DNA of 64,000 nucleotides from Casuarina equisetifolia (GCA_028551475.1 CM052357.1:3348001-3412000), one strand, 5' to 3'. Positions 47,253-60,040 are shown, numbered from the stretch's first letter. Made by a program: numbers and translations. Notes: a model not told the origin generated them from the letters alone.

Positions 47253-48952
47253 GAAAGACTCAGGCTTGTTTGCTCTTGGTAAGTCAGGCTGCTCCCACAG
47301 AACAATTTTTTGGCTTTACGAGTTGAGGAAGGGATGGCTAACACGAGGAAATGGCTTTGCTGCTCTCATTGAAAGCTGGGAGGCTTCTTCTATTAGACGC
47401 GTATGCCAGACGTTGTTGTTTGAGCGCCCGCGTTTGGAACTGACCCCACTCTGAAATTTACATTTGGCTGCCGTTCAAAACCCACCATCATTCAATGTAA
47501 CAGACGGAATTGACCACTATCAAACTTCAGTTTATTAATTAGCTTAAATTTTAGTGTATTAATTAACTCTGCAAATTGAGTATTTTTTTTTAATCTTTTT
47601 GGAACCGGGAAAAAGAGAAAGAAACTCGCTAAATGTCACCTATCTCTGCGAACCCCAATTTACTGAGAGCTGATTTCCTTAATATTTCCTGTTCAAGATT
47701 TTGAAGAAAAAGTAGGTAAAAATTCAAACTCTTAAGCTCGTGAAGATTTTTAGGGCATACTTCCCTTTGATCTATCTTTGACAACCATGAAGAATTACTT
47801 GGGTTAAATTATTCAATTATTCTCCATAGGTGAAAAGAGCGATTTGTAAGAAAATTTGATTGATGCCATTCGCAAGTTTTGTTAAGAGAGATTTCCACAT
47901 GCGAGTCTCCAGCTTTCTGCATTAAGAAAAGGTGGTAGAGAAATCTGCAGCAACATCCTTCCAAAACATTTATTACCTAACTATCAGGATGGCATATGAG
48001 CAAAGACTTGTTGAGCCAATGAGTACAACTCCTTTAAAAAAAAAAAAAGAATTGAATATCTGTGTCTTTACCTCTTAGTGTAACTCCTAACGAGTACTGT
48101 TCCTTAGTCTAACGTGTGAAGCTTCCGAGCACTTTATCGGATATCGAGAAAGACTTTTATTAAACGCAGAGAGGGCTATGTGTGGTCTGTATAGCGGCAG
48201 GCAAAAGCAGAGATGCTTCCTTGTTTTTCAGAACATTGAAATCTTTCCAAGCTAATTCCCTCAAAAGCAATGCTCTCGTTGCTGTTCAAATTGAAGTTGC
48301 ATCTAGCCATAAATCAAATTATGCAAGGTAAATTCTAGTTGACACTTGCCAGTGACCACGGGTCAGAATAAACCGTGGTTCTTTGTTTTTTTATTTTTTT
48401 TCACACCTAATCCTTAGCAACAAGTGACAACGTTATATTTAAGTCAAAAGAGGCATGATGTTTAATGACTATTGGTCCTATGTCTACCTTGAGTGTCAAA
48501 ATCTTTTCATTATGAAAAGAGTGGAGAGATTTTACTTCGGGTAAGAACAAGTTATTCCTTGCAAATTATTGTTGGAGTGGTAACTTTAAGCTTTGATGGC
48601 TAGAAAAATGTTTCACCGGACTAGTTGTTATTATTAGAGTATAAGGCTTATTTTAAAACTTTAAAACATTAAATAAAAAAAATCTTATAATTTATAAAGA
48701 TAATAACACATCTTCATACTTTTAATATAAAATAATATTCATTTCTAGTCAAGGTTTAGCACAAATGGGAAATGGGAAGTCGTTTTTTTTTTTTTTCTTT
48801 TTTTGGGTTTTTTGGATTGCTATGTGAAATCATTAAGAGTTGCCGAGTCTTGTACCATAATTTTTACATTAACAAAATGAAGAGGGCATCTCTTTCCTTC
48901 GAAGCATGCGAGAAAATTCAGGGCATCTTTTTTGAGACATGAAGTTAGACTA
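47253..48952. repeat. Upstream region of gene C, shared with 9.6-11.2 kb
   Basis: No gene apart from the leader of gene C. About 47260-48950 aligns closely with about 9610-11215, the sequence upstream of the ghost TIR, so the ghost and gene C descend from the same block. It contains two 5'-flank repeat landmarks (near 47590 and 48113) and a T-run at about 48783. Confidence 0.6.
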
Positions 48953-49728
48953 TGTTATGATGTTAAGAGTTATTGGGTTGCTTCTCCACAAGGAGTTCTC
49001 CTTTTGGCTCAATGGTAGGTCCATAACAATTGGTATTAAAGCCAAACCTCACATCCTGAGTTCGAATTCCGGCAGGTGCAGTATGAGGGAATATGAGGGG
49101 AAAGAGCCCCAGCAGTCCCAGCAGCTGGCATTTGCCAAGGACGTCGGATAAAGGAACCGTGGGGGTATGTTATGATGTTAAGAGTTATTGGGCTTGCTTC
49201 TCCACAAGGAGTTCTCCTTTTGGCTCCCGCCGAGGACGTGGGCATGCTTCTCTACAAGGAGTTCTCCTTTTGGCTCAAGGAACCGTGGGGGTATGTTATG
49301 ATGTTAAGAGTTATTGGGCTTGCTTCTCCACAAGGAGTTCTCCTTTTGGCTCCCGCCGAGGACGTGGGCATGCTTCTCTACAAGGAGTTCTCCTTTTGGC
49401 TCAGTGGTAGGTGGGGGTATGTTATGATGTTAAGAGTTATTGGGCCTGTTTCCTCACAAGGAGTTCTCTTTTTGGCTCAGTGGTAGGTCCATAACAATTG
49501 GTATCAAAGCCAAACCCCACATCCTGAGTTCGAATCCTGGTAGGTGCAGTATGAAGGGAATATGAGGGGGTATGTTATGATGTTAAGAGTTATTGGACCT
49601 GCTTCCCCACAAGGAGTTCTCTTTTTGGCTCAAGGTCCATAACAATTGGTATCAAAGTCAAACCCCACATCTTGAGTTCAAATCCTAGGTGCAGTATGAG
49701 GGAGTATGAGGGGAAAGAGCCCCGCAGC
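48953..49728 (+). mobile_element. Tandem array of a miniature LTR retrotransposon (TRIM/SMART-like)
   Basis: LTRs of about 72-77 bp run from TGTTATG to CATAACA, a perfect 7-bp terminal inverted repeat: 48953-49028, 49420-49496 and 49573-49644. Partial copies begin at 49168 and 49292. Each full LTR is followed by AT and then TGGTATCAAAGCC (or TGGTATTAAAGCC, TGGTATCAAAGTC), a near-match to the tRNA-Met primer site. Each next LTR is preceded by a purine run, GTGGGGG or GAGGGGG, plus TA, fitting a polypurine tract. The internal part is only 76 bp between 49497 and 49572. Two near-identical ~124-bp units (about 49160-49411) show later tandem amplification. There is no coding capacity. Confidence 0.7.
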
Positions 49729-52700
49729 TACTTTTGGCTTATCAAAAGGTTGTCAAAGGAAATTTCCTACATCTATTAGCTTCATCCCTTCAACCATCGG
49801 AGACCAAAAAATAACATGAAGAAATACTTGCTAATTTAGTTATTACATTTCTTATATTAAATATAAAAAGATTTGTTGGGTTCATTATTACTATCATAAT
49901 ATCCAAAGACTTAACTAAAAAGTTAGCTCAATAACAGTAAAAATTTCTTTTAATTTAAATACATTTTTAATCATATATTTTGATAATGTAGGATAACTCA
50001 TTGACATAGGACCGATGTGGGTAGATTCCGGTAAAGGTTCCACTTTCATTGCAGATGATGCCAGGCCAGTCCTAACAACTTGAGGTGTCATTGCGCTAGG
50101 TAGTCCACCATCCAACAAAACACGAACTGAATTTTGTTATCCGAACAAGTCCAACGAATAGGATACAAATAGCCCATGCTACAACTGCAGTATAATTAGG
50201 AACAAAGGATGCCATGATTAAGTATATACTTGATGAGAAAATTAATAGAAGATAGATCGATTGTCCTGTTCACAAGTCGGGAGCATTTAATTAGGAAGAT
50301 ACGGATGGCTGACTATCACAGACTTGTAGACTGGGAGTCAAGATTGAGACCAACTATTTTATTTCGTAAGTTATGTTGACCAGGAATAATACTAACATAA
50401 TTCTCACCATACTCTTTATCTTTCGGAATCCAATGGAGCTGCAAATTTCCTCCCACCCAATTCGTGTTATCAGTACTACAAGACTCTTAGTCAGAATTAG
50501 TTGTCTTAAGTCTAGGAGGGCACTTCTTTTCTTTAAAGGTTTCCCAGAAATTTTTTTGTGAAGTTCCTCCCACTCACTTGCATTGTCATTACTAGAAGAC
50601 TCTCGATCACAATTCATTGTTCCAAGTCTAGAAAGAACACTTTTTCTTTTTCTGAAAGGTATTCAAGAAAACATTTTGAAAATTTTCTCCCACCAACCTA
50701 CCAGAAGACATAGTCACGATGGGCTGTTCCAAGTCTAGCGCAAACACTTTCTCCTTTTTACAAAGGTTTGTCAAAAAGCATCTTGGAAATTTCCTTCCAC
50801 TCAATTGCATTGTGGTTACCAAAAGACTCCTAGTCATGATTCATTGTTTTAAGTCTAGCGAGAGCCTTTTATTCGTTTCCTAGAAGGTTTCATGAATAGA
50901 CATATTGCAAATTTTCTCCCACCCACTTGCTTTGTTGTTACTGGAAGACTCTTTCTTAGTCATGACTTGCTGTCCAAGTCTAAGGAGAGCACTTTTTATT
51001 TTTCTGAAAGCTTTCCCAAGAAACATCTTAGAAATTTCCTTGCCATTCACTTGCATTGTCAGTAGTAGAAGACTCTTAGTCGTGATTCACTGTACAAGTC
51101 TAGCCAGCGCACTTTGTTTTAGAAGGCTTTTCAGAAAAACAACTTGGCAATTTCCTCCTGTTCGGATTGTCGTACCTAGCAAGATTTCGGTCAGGATTCA
51201 CTGTCTTGCAATCTTCCAACTGTTGGACATCGTTATCGGGAAGACCAGTTTTGCTGTTGTCTATCTCGGGCGGAATCGACCTTCCCTCGGGACTTCGGCT
51301 AAGACATTATGGACAAGACCGAGGACAGTGGAACCTCTACTAAAACACTAGGACAGAAACCTCAGTTTCCTAAACTGTGTCTAAGCTGCTTTTTTCATTG
51401 TGTGAACAAGTCAAAAGGGAAGAGGGTATTCTTATGCTTCATCTGTGCGATGCCCGGGAGCAACCCTTTCATTTGGATAAGTCACCGTTGGTAATTTATA
51501 TGATGTATAAGATCACGCGAATGCACTCAAATTCAAATGGAAACAATTTAATTGCTCATATCATCTTCTCTGGTTGATTAGAGAATAACTGCATTTGATG
51601 GCCTGAGTACTGATTTTGGCGGTGCTTCGGAAATAATGCTAAAAACTTATGTAATTCTATAAATTTGGTTTGAATCTTTTAGAATTATACTCACAAATTA
51701 ATTCTTCTTTTCAAATCATTTTAGAATTGTGACCTTTTCTAGATCTAATTCCCCTGTAACTAGCTTGTTTAACTTCATGTCAAAAGTTCTAGAAATACTT
51801 TTAAAACACATTCCTACATAAATTTGAAACATCAAATTTAATAATAAGTTTCTTTTAGGTATTCATACAACACCCATGGAATATGTGAGTGGTGAGCATA
51901 GTAAAAATGATACAAAAAATATGTTTTGGATGAATGAGATAATGTTTTTAAAATATGTTTTATTCAGGTTTTTACACCAAATAAATCTATTGAGAAACTT
52001 CCTTGTTTTCAAAATACTTTAGTTTTTTTTTTCTTTTTTTAAGATCACGTCGATCAAAGCAATCCCATCTCTTATTATAATAGAAAATTTTGCTTAGTTA
52101 CAAAATATTTGAACAAAAATCAATGTGGAAAAGGTCTCATATCAGTTTTGTGAAAGAAGATGCTTTGCTTTACATCAAGACTTAAATCAACTACCCCTCC
52201 TATTAGAAATAGATCATGACACACAAATTAAATTAATAAGGGCGGAGACAAGAGGGGTTTACGGTAAACTATCCTTTCAAACATCTTTAAATTTTTTTAT
52301 CTATCTAGCCTAAGCTAGAAACATAATCTAGGGCATGGAAACATTCAAAAGATAGTCTCTCCTGCTACAGATTGGTAGTGACTAAATAACCAATAGGACA
52401 TGTACAGTCAAGGGTAACAAGAAGTTGTGGAAGATTAAAAGTATTAGCTATCCCTTTTACTACGCTTAATTGAAGCTGGCTTGAAGCCTAAGCCACAAAT
52501 ACTGCGAAGGGCAACGACTCTTCCTACACGGTACCTTGAGAGCAATAGGTATCCTCTTCCAAACTTTAGCCCAAACACCGAAATTATAGTGACTCAGTCA
52601 TCTAATGCTTAAAGCAAAGTCAAGCCCACCCCACGGGATAGAGTGAAAGATAACATAAAATGAAAGCTGTGGAAGACAAAGCACGTTAAATTGCCCTGTC

Positions 52701-53300
52701 CCATGCTTTACTCCGAGGACTCGAATTACCAGCTCGTGGCTGTTACGTCCATGTCGCCGTAGAAGACTCAGAGCTTTTTGTAGTGTAGAGCCATCCATTG
52801 GTACAAGGCATCAAACACCGTTTGGTCCAAAGACTATCATCCACCTATGTATTAGAAAATGACTGAATTTATAGCCCGAACCCACGCTTTGACTCTTAAT
52901 GAGGATTCACTTGTAAAGACGTGGCAGATTTATTTCGATTTTAACAAATTCTTCTTGTTCCTCCACCAACAATGCTATATTTGTTGTCTAGAGTTTGGAT
53001 GATATCAACTTTAAATTGTGTTTATAGTAGTGGAATAAATTGTACTCAAAACCGAAGAAACCGCTTACAGAAAATTAAACTCGAAACTGAACTCACTTAG
53101 TACCCCTTCTTCTTATCTTTATCCACATTTCCAGCAAATAAACAAAGAAGAAAAACAAAGTGAGACCACACCGTCCTGGAAACAAACCAATGGTTAAGTC
53201 GATCTCCACGTCGGCCTTCCACCACGGCATCTTGCCAGTGGGTTCCAGTGAAGAATATGGGATTAATTAATCCCCATTCGCCTGCCACATTTTATACCCA
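49729..53300. repeat. Segmental duplication shared with 16.4-20.9 kb
   Basis: Paralog of 16435-20930 but without either LTR-like insert. It retains about 610 bp (52045-52655) that the other copy has lost. Short frames, for example 52125-52313 on the plus strand and 52798-52598 on the minus strand, have no recognisable domain. I see no gene. Confidence 0.65.
50440..51165. repeat. Minisatellite-like tandem array, second copy
   Basis: Same ~107-125 bp units, in the same order and number as 18370-19105. The array was therefore formed before the block was duplicated and has not expanded or contracted since. Confidence 0.7.
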
Positions 53301-54560
53301 ATCAATGTATTTACAATTTGACAACTAAGTAATTTGTAGGGACTCTCACGCTAGAACAAAAGCAGTATATGAATGCAGATAGGCCGGACATCTATTGAAG
53401 CATATCTAATGAGAATCCCAGCGATCCAAAATCCCAAGGATTCTTAGATTCCTACCTTGTTACTTCCTCCAATGAGGGAAAATTCAGTTTAGTTATTCTT
53501 TTCCTTCCCATTTAGGCTATAGGAGATCTTAGTGCATCACCTCTGTTGAACCTCAAGTTATTGCTGAATGCAACCTGTTTTCAGAATCAAATGAGTCGAC
53601 AATCAAAAACATTGTTTGAATTTGATACTTGCAGATCACAACGAAAAGACCACAATAATCATTTGATTTTTTGAGAATAAAGACACTCTTCTACACAAAA
53701 CAGAGAAGCCACAAGCGCATAGGAGGGACAAAACAGAGCACGAGAAGCAAGAGTAGACTGGAAGCACAAGATAATATTTGGCACAATGTGATTGTATTTC
53801 ACTTTCCTCACCCTTACATACAAACCAAATCAACAGAGGGTAGTTGTTCTACAAGCACCCACTGCACCACTACTGAAAAACTACACCAAAGCTTACCCAC
53901 AATAGATAGAAAGTAGGATTCGCATGCCCTAACCTCCCAGAGTTTTTGCTCCTCCTCTAGTTAGATTCTGAACCTTTCAAGCGCAGTGAAACAAAAAGAA
54001 AATATCATCAATTATGGTTGCAAGTATCCACCATCAGGAATAGAAACATGTTAAGTGCACAGTAATTTACATTTACAGTTAACAAATTTGTCCAAAGAAA
54101 GTTCATTCAAATATCCTCCAAAGCAAGGACACTTCATATTTGTTGCCTAGAATTCGGTATGTTTAGCATGTTTCATTTAAACAACGGTACAATGCAACTT
54201 AGTCAAATATTAACAATAAAAGAGAAAAAGCCAGCAAATAATCATAGAATTAGCACTCATGTAAAACAATAGAAACACAAAATTCGGAGAAAAGAAGAGC
54301 AAATAAGATTGATGTTTATTCAACTACCATAACATCTACAATGGAATCAGACCAGCATATATGCAATATGCTCATGACGTAGTGAGTAGGAAGAAATTCA
54401 TGGAAAGAACCTCTCTAGACTTTTTGAATCCAAACGAGGTGGAGAAATATTAAGAAGAACCTGAATGGACTCTTAAGTGGCACGTTGATGGACTTTGACG
54501 TGCCGGAGAGTCACTTTCTACATTTGTGTTGTTTGCTGTAACAAGGCGATCATTTTCTTA
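53301..54560. repeat. TNL 3'-flank repeat, copy 4 (most diverged)
   Basis: Follows the order of the copies at 1620, 24200 and 40440 but with many indels. It starts at about 53330 with a fusion to the 49.7-53.3 kb segment and ends at the short tail exon of gene D. The 20.9-24.1 kb type relics are missing here, so this block is shorter. Confidence 0.5.
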
Positions 54561-57500
54561 CTAAACCACTCCTGGATTTCTTTTTCCTATAAAAAAATAA
54601 CAATCAACTAACGAAATCATAAATAATAGTTGCTTTTTAAGCTATTACAATAATAACTTGTGCTTATTTCAATAATGCATTACACATTTGTGGAAAAAAG
54701 GAGTGAGAGTCTCACTCTGGGCTCAGTTCATAAAAGACTTTGGATTTAAATGAAGAATTTTAAAAGTTTTCCCACGATAACTAAAAGACGCAGCCATAAT
54801 TGAGCAATTACACACCAGCAAAATTTCATCCAAGTGAAAACAATAATTTGGTTATCAAATATCTGTAAGCCACATATAATTTTTCATATACAGTTATGTA
54901 GACTTGATAAAGATTTGGTGATACTTGTAAGCCCATTGTAAGACTATCAAGGCTTGATGTTGAAAGATACTCTCTAGTAAGAGCTAAGTAATCAAAATCA
55001 TTGAAATTTGCTTCTAATCACAATCATTGAAATTTACTTCATTCTGTAAATAGCAATTATCAAATCTAGTGTAACCAAAAACCTTAAAGCTATGAGTAAA
55101 GGCTTTGTTGTTGTTTGAATATTGTGACAAGTACATACTACGTGGTAAATATGTTGAAAGTTGATTCACACATTCAAGTATTCTAATAAATTTGTTCCTA
55201 GATAGATCCAAATGCACAATTAACAATAAACCAAGATTACTAGGCATATCTTCATTCCATAAACAAAAGCAGTGTAGATCTAGGCCTTTAAATAGCTTAA
55301 ACTTGAAAATAATTAGGAAGAAAAAACTAGTAAGATCTTAGCCAATGCCTCAGGTAAAATTGTAATGAGCTCAAGCTAAAATATTTGCAATATAGTTAGA
55401 AAGGATCACAAGGATAGACTTCCTTAAGGCTTGTTCAGCTACTCACGGGGTCTGAGGAATCAACAATAAAACTTATATATTGTACCAAATAAGTAACAAT
55501 GATCTGACACTAACAACAAATAAGACAGAAAAATTAGTACAGCATTTTATTGTTCGATCAAATTCCATCTCGTCATGGTAATAAATATTGTAAAGCGCAT
55601 ACATGTGTAATGTCAATACGAGTCTATTGACAAATTGATGTAAATGCTACAAAATTACATTACCTTTAATAGGACCCTGGATAAACATTAGCTGATCAAG
55701 TGGCATTAAACTTTTGTTTTGAAAACAATGTGAAGAAATACCGCTAAGAATGCTAGAGAACTCTGCATGTTCATTCCCACATACTAGGCGTGACCCACAC
55801 TCCTTCACCTCCACAAATTCACTGTTTACTCCAATTGAAGCCCCAATGTAGCTCCATGTGACTAAATCCCTCTGTATTTCCTTAAAACAAGGAGCATTTA
55901 TAAACACCCAAACACCATTTAAGCCTGCTTGAGGGACTTCTAGGACACGAAAAAGGAAGGGAGATCTGGAACGACATTCATTGACTTGCAATCGGCACAC
56001 AAATCTAGGAAAAATAGGATTATTCCCATCAACAATTCTTGAACTTGAATTCCCATGCTTATGGACTTCATAAATAATAAACAGAGCAAATCCCATCATT
56101 AAATATTTATTGAAATTCAAATATATATGACTTTGAATCATTCCAAAATAGCTAGAGCTTCTCTGGTTGAACCACTCTAGAATTTTAGATTCCAATGTAG
56201 GGCCCCATGCTATTGTATTACGAATATATATCTCCTGTAGAAAAGAATAAAAAACATGAAGAGAACATTATCAGTTGCAATTCTTTTTATCTCTATTTAT
56301 TTCAACAACATGATGGAAGTTTGTTAAAGATGGAAGTGAAAGACCTACTTTGGTTTTAGTCCATATAGGACTGCGTGGAGCCAAATATAGGATCTTGTAA
56401 GGTTTGCTACCATAACCAAAATAGACACCCACAAAAGACCAACCACCAATGACCAACATGTCACTTGAAATCCATGAATCTATTTGAAAACCAAGCATCT
56501 CCAACGAGAAACAATTTACCACATTCAAAGTGAGTAAGTCAAGTGGTAGCTTTGGCAATGCTTGAAGTTCCCGACAATTAGACAGATAAAGACTCCTAAG
56601 GTTGAAAATTTGAGAAATGTTGCCTGATATTCTCGTAAATTTGACTCTAAGTAACCTTAAACTTTGAAGTGAGAAAAAATAATTAAGGTTTCTTTGATCC
56701 AACAAATTATAAGATCTCATATCTCGTGTCCTTAAACACCTTGAATGTATGGGTGGAGATTCAATCAACACTTGAAGATTGCTACAATCATCAAAGAAAA
56801 GATATCTAAGGTTCAAAAGTACAGAGACACATTGTGGTATTCTTGTAAATTGATTCCCATTTAGTTTCAAAAATCGGAGCATATACAAACAACCAAGATC
56901 ATTAGGTAATGCTCCATCCAATAGATTACAATAGCTCAAATCTAATGATTCTATAGAGCTTAAACTTGAGAATGAATTAGGGAGTATAAAATTAATGGGA
57001 TTCAAAGGACTACCTCCAACTCTTAAATGTGTGAGTTTCTCTGAAGATAGAATGAAGAATGGTAATTGTCGTATAATAATTCCACCTATATCAAATACCT
57101 TTAGATGTTTCATCACACTCACACTTTTTGGGATTTCATCTACAATATTTGGAAATTTGTTGAGCTTTGAACAACCACAAGTGTGAAGATATTTAAGGGA
57201 TGGCAAGTTGATGATGTTTGGAAGTTCATTAAGGCTTATGCAACCATCAAGGGCCAATAGTATCAATTTTTTAAGAAATCCAACCGATGGATGAAGCTTT
57301 GACAAATGTGTACAATTGGAAAGTACTAGTTTCTTAAGGTTTGGCACTGTATTGAAGTCTGGTATTTCGATCAAGTATTGTGAATTGCTCAAGTCAATGT
57401 GCATTAACTTTTCAAAACACTATTACAAAATAACAAATTGTTACATAAGTGAAGCAAAATAAAAAGAAGAAGAATAAAAAACTATGTTTGCAAAGGCTGA

Positions 57501-59750
57501 AATCTTACCTTTCTAGCATCCCATAATAGTTTGATACAACTTTGAGGCATTATGAGCTCAAAGAGATTGTATGGCTGAAAATCAGAAGGTAAAGATCTAA
57601 AAGGATATCCCGGCCACCTTACAACACGTAAATCATTGCTTAATATGAATTGTGAAGGACATTCATGGCATTCCAAAGCATGTAAATTTTTATCGCTTTT
57701 ATCATTAATGCTAATATCAAGTATTCTTAATTTTTCATCTTTGATAATGCCTTGAAATTAAATTTCTCTTTTTTGTGTAAAGGAAAATTTAGGACAATGA
57801 CTTCAACTGCAATAGATACCTAGAAACCAAGAAAATGAAATTAGTGTACTAGAAATATTGAAAAATATTAAAAATAATTGAAATCAAATATGTTTATGTA
57901 GATTCATGTTTAGATAATTTACTTACATTATTGTTCTTCAATACTTTAATAATATCTTCATAACAACATAATCTACTACGCTTGCTAGGCTCCCTTAGAG
58001 ACTCACGATAGACTATTCGGTGACCCATTTTTATTAACAAATCATGCATCCAAATTACTTCCTTTTCTAAGATCTTTATGAGAGATTTTCCCTTTAGAAC
58101 ATCAATCATAGCTGGATGGTAGCCACAACTTTTTAGTATATCAATCATATGGCAATCATACTTTCTTCCATTGAAAACAAAAGCAATATCTAAGAACAAC
58201 TCTTTTTGCAAGTCCTCTAATCCATCAAAACTTATTTGAAGTTTATCTAAAATCTCAGCATTTGGATTTGCTTTTAAATAATCTTGAGCATTCTCTAATT
58301 CTTCAATTGTTTTCCCAACTATGAAAGAACCAAAAACTTCAAGAGCTAAAGGAAGGCCTTTAGCATACTTGACAATATCCTTTGACAATTTCATATAATT
58401 TTCTTTTGGATGGTCTTTCTTAAAAGCTTTCAAACTAAAAAGTTTTAAAGCATTAAACTTACTTAATGGTTGAACCTCATATGTCTTGTCGACAAATTTG
58501 TTTAACAAATGACTGTCTCTACTTGTTATAAGGACCCTACTACCTTGCTTAAACCAATCATGGCCCTTTATTAATGCTGTTAATTGTTCTTCTTTATCAA
58601 CATTATCAAGAACAATAAGCACCTTTCCACTTGGTCGTCTATTTCCTATCTCCTTCATTCCCTCGTAAATATCCCATATTTTTTTGGTACTTTGCCTAAA
58701 GATCCCACAAATAAGTTGTTCTTGTAGTTGAGTTATATTTGTACTTTTTGCTCGTTCACTAACGTTAGCAATAAAGCATCTATCTTCAAATTTAGAAGAA
58801 AACATTTCATAAATGATTCTAGCAAGAGTTGTCTTCCCAACTCCTCCCATTCCAAAAATCCCTATAAAGCGAACATCTTTACACCCTATACAAAGGAGGG
58901 TCATCATCTCTTGCACTTGGGATTCTATTCCAACAACATCATTAAAAAAGCTTGGCTTGTCAATATTTAATCCACTTAGTATTGTTTTACAAATTTCTTC
59001 AACAACTATTGCTTCATGCCTGTAAAAAATGCATTAATTTAGAACTAGTGTCCAAAATCAATTAAAATTGTTCTAATTTATTTTAACTAGAAAAGGAAAT
59101 AAAATTTGTCATGCTACGTTGTGGAAGAGTAGACCAAGTTAGTATACTGAATAGAAATAATATTACCTGTCATGTACATGCCATCCAGCAAGATTTCCCA
59201 CTTTTTTTAAAGTGGCTCTCCATGTTGTTCTTTGTTTTTCGTCAACCTTAGGGTCTCCTTCATGCTTAATAAAGGCTTTTGCGAAACTACCCCTTTGCTT
59301 CAGCACATCAGAGGGATCGACATGATAAAAAATGGGAAAAATTGTCAATTGCTTCTCGTTACTACTATTGGGCTCTTTCTCTCTTGAACACTCTACAATC
59401 TTGTTTAGCTCCATCAAACACCATTTAGAAAAAGCATAATTTTTTGAGATTACAACAACTGCATATTGAGAACCTTTTATTACATTTGAGAGCTCTTGAG
59501 AAATATTTTTTCCTCGTTTCAGTTCTTCATCTCTAAACACATTAATTCCTTTCCCTTTCATAGTAGTATATAGATGGTCCGTAATGTTCTTACGGGTATC
59601 CTTTCCGAAGAAACTAAGGAAAACATCGTATTCGCCTTGAGATATCGAAGATGAAGACGCCCATCCAGGTATTAAAGATGAAGGTGAAGACGCCCATCCA
59701 GGTATTAAAGATGAAGATGAAGAGACTCGCAGATTGCTCATCGATGCCAT
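54561..59750 (-). pseudogene. TNL gene D: frameshifted in exon 3, predicted TIR-NB product
   Basis: Exons by homology: 59750-59167 TIR, 59019-57927 NB-ARC, 57819-57509 linker, 57419-56349 LRR, 56234-55664 C-JID, 54586-54561 tail. Exon 3 is 311 nt, one short of a multiple of three. At about 57730 the reading ATG-AAA-AA(x)-TTA of the paralogs has lost a base, creating a TAA at 57729-57727. The product would be about 589 aa: TIR, NB-ARC and 30 more residues. LRR and C-JID exons downstream are still open in their proper frames, so the loss is recent or an error in the sequence. The N-terminus has a repeated Ser-rich SSSLIPGWASS unit and an eight-residue insertion near the third quarter of the TIR exon. 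The tail exon ends after eight codons, without CCWSH. ATG 59750 is chosen over an in-frame upstream start by homology to A and B. Confidence 0.82.
54800..55330 (-). pseudogene. Fossil LRR segment in intron 5 of gene D
   Basis: The best-preserved of the four intron fossils. On the minus strand about 55250-55150 reads ProSerAsnLeuGly...HisLeuAspLeuSerArgAsnLysPhe, a recognisable LRR that lines up with the AlaLeuProAsnAspLeuGly...LeuAsnGlyAsnGlnPhe repeat of the main LRR exon. It supports the view that the intron once held LRR coding sequence. Confidence 0.6.
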
Positions 59751-60040
59751 GAAAAGCTCAGGGTAAGTACGTTTGTTGCGAAAGGCAAAGCAATTTTTTG
59801 GCCTGTGGAAAAGAGGGCTAATGTGAGGAAATATCTTAGTTGCTCTCGTTGAAGGTTGAGAGGCTTTTCTTATATGCACGGATTTGTGCGTATGTCAGAC
59901 GCCGTTTTTTGAGCGCCCTTGTTTGGAACTAACCCACTCTGAAATTTTCATTTGGCCATTGTTCAACACCCACCATCATTCAAAGTGATGGAGGGAATTG
60001 ACAACATTTTGGCCACTATCATTATTTCATAATTACTTGC
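59751..60040 (-). promoter_or_regulatory. Leader and near upstream region of gene D
   Basis: The frame of the TIR exon stays open upstream to 59879, but this extension is not conserved in A-C, so I treat it as leader. No clear TATA box was found. Sequence to about 60000 resembles the corresponding region of gene C (CACCCACCATCATTCAAAG near 59968). Confidence 0.25.

Noticed and set aside
49093-49486. Frames with an internal peptide repeat, possibly a repetitive protein
   Set aside because: The repeat follows from near-exact tandem DNA copies of the miniature LTR element. Two frames show it at once, so it is not coding constraint.
48953-49728. Possible tRNA genes or a plain SINE array
   Set aside because: The A- and B-box-like words are present, but there is no cloverleaf. 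The terminal inverted repeats, primer site and purine tract fit an LTR element better.
48953-51165. CRISPR-like spaced repeats
   Set aside because: Units are long, adjacent and diverged with no unique spacers, and the DNA is plant nuclear.
52598-52798. 66-codon minus-strand frame with LPQL and WGGLDFA words
   Set aside because: Related segments at 36.9 and 61.9 kb are interrupted by stops and no family is recognised. It is left as anonymous duplicated DNA.
2982-59750. Head-to-head paired receptors (sensor/helper pair)
   Set aside because: All four TNLs point the same way, and no integrated decoy domain was seen in any of them.
59751-59879. Longer N-terminus for gene D from an upstream in-frame ATG at 59879
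   Set aside because: The extension is not conserved. Genes A-C start at the position equal to 59750, so it is treated as leader.
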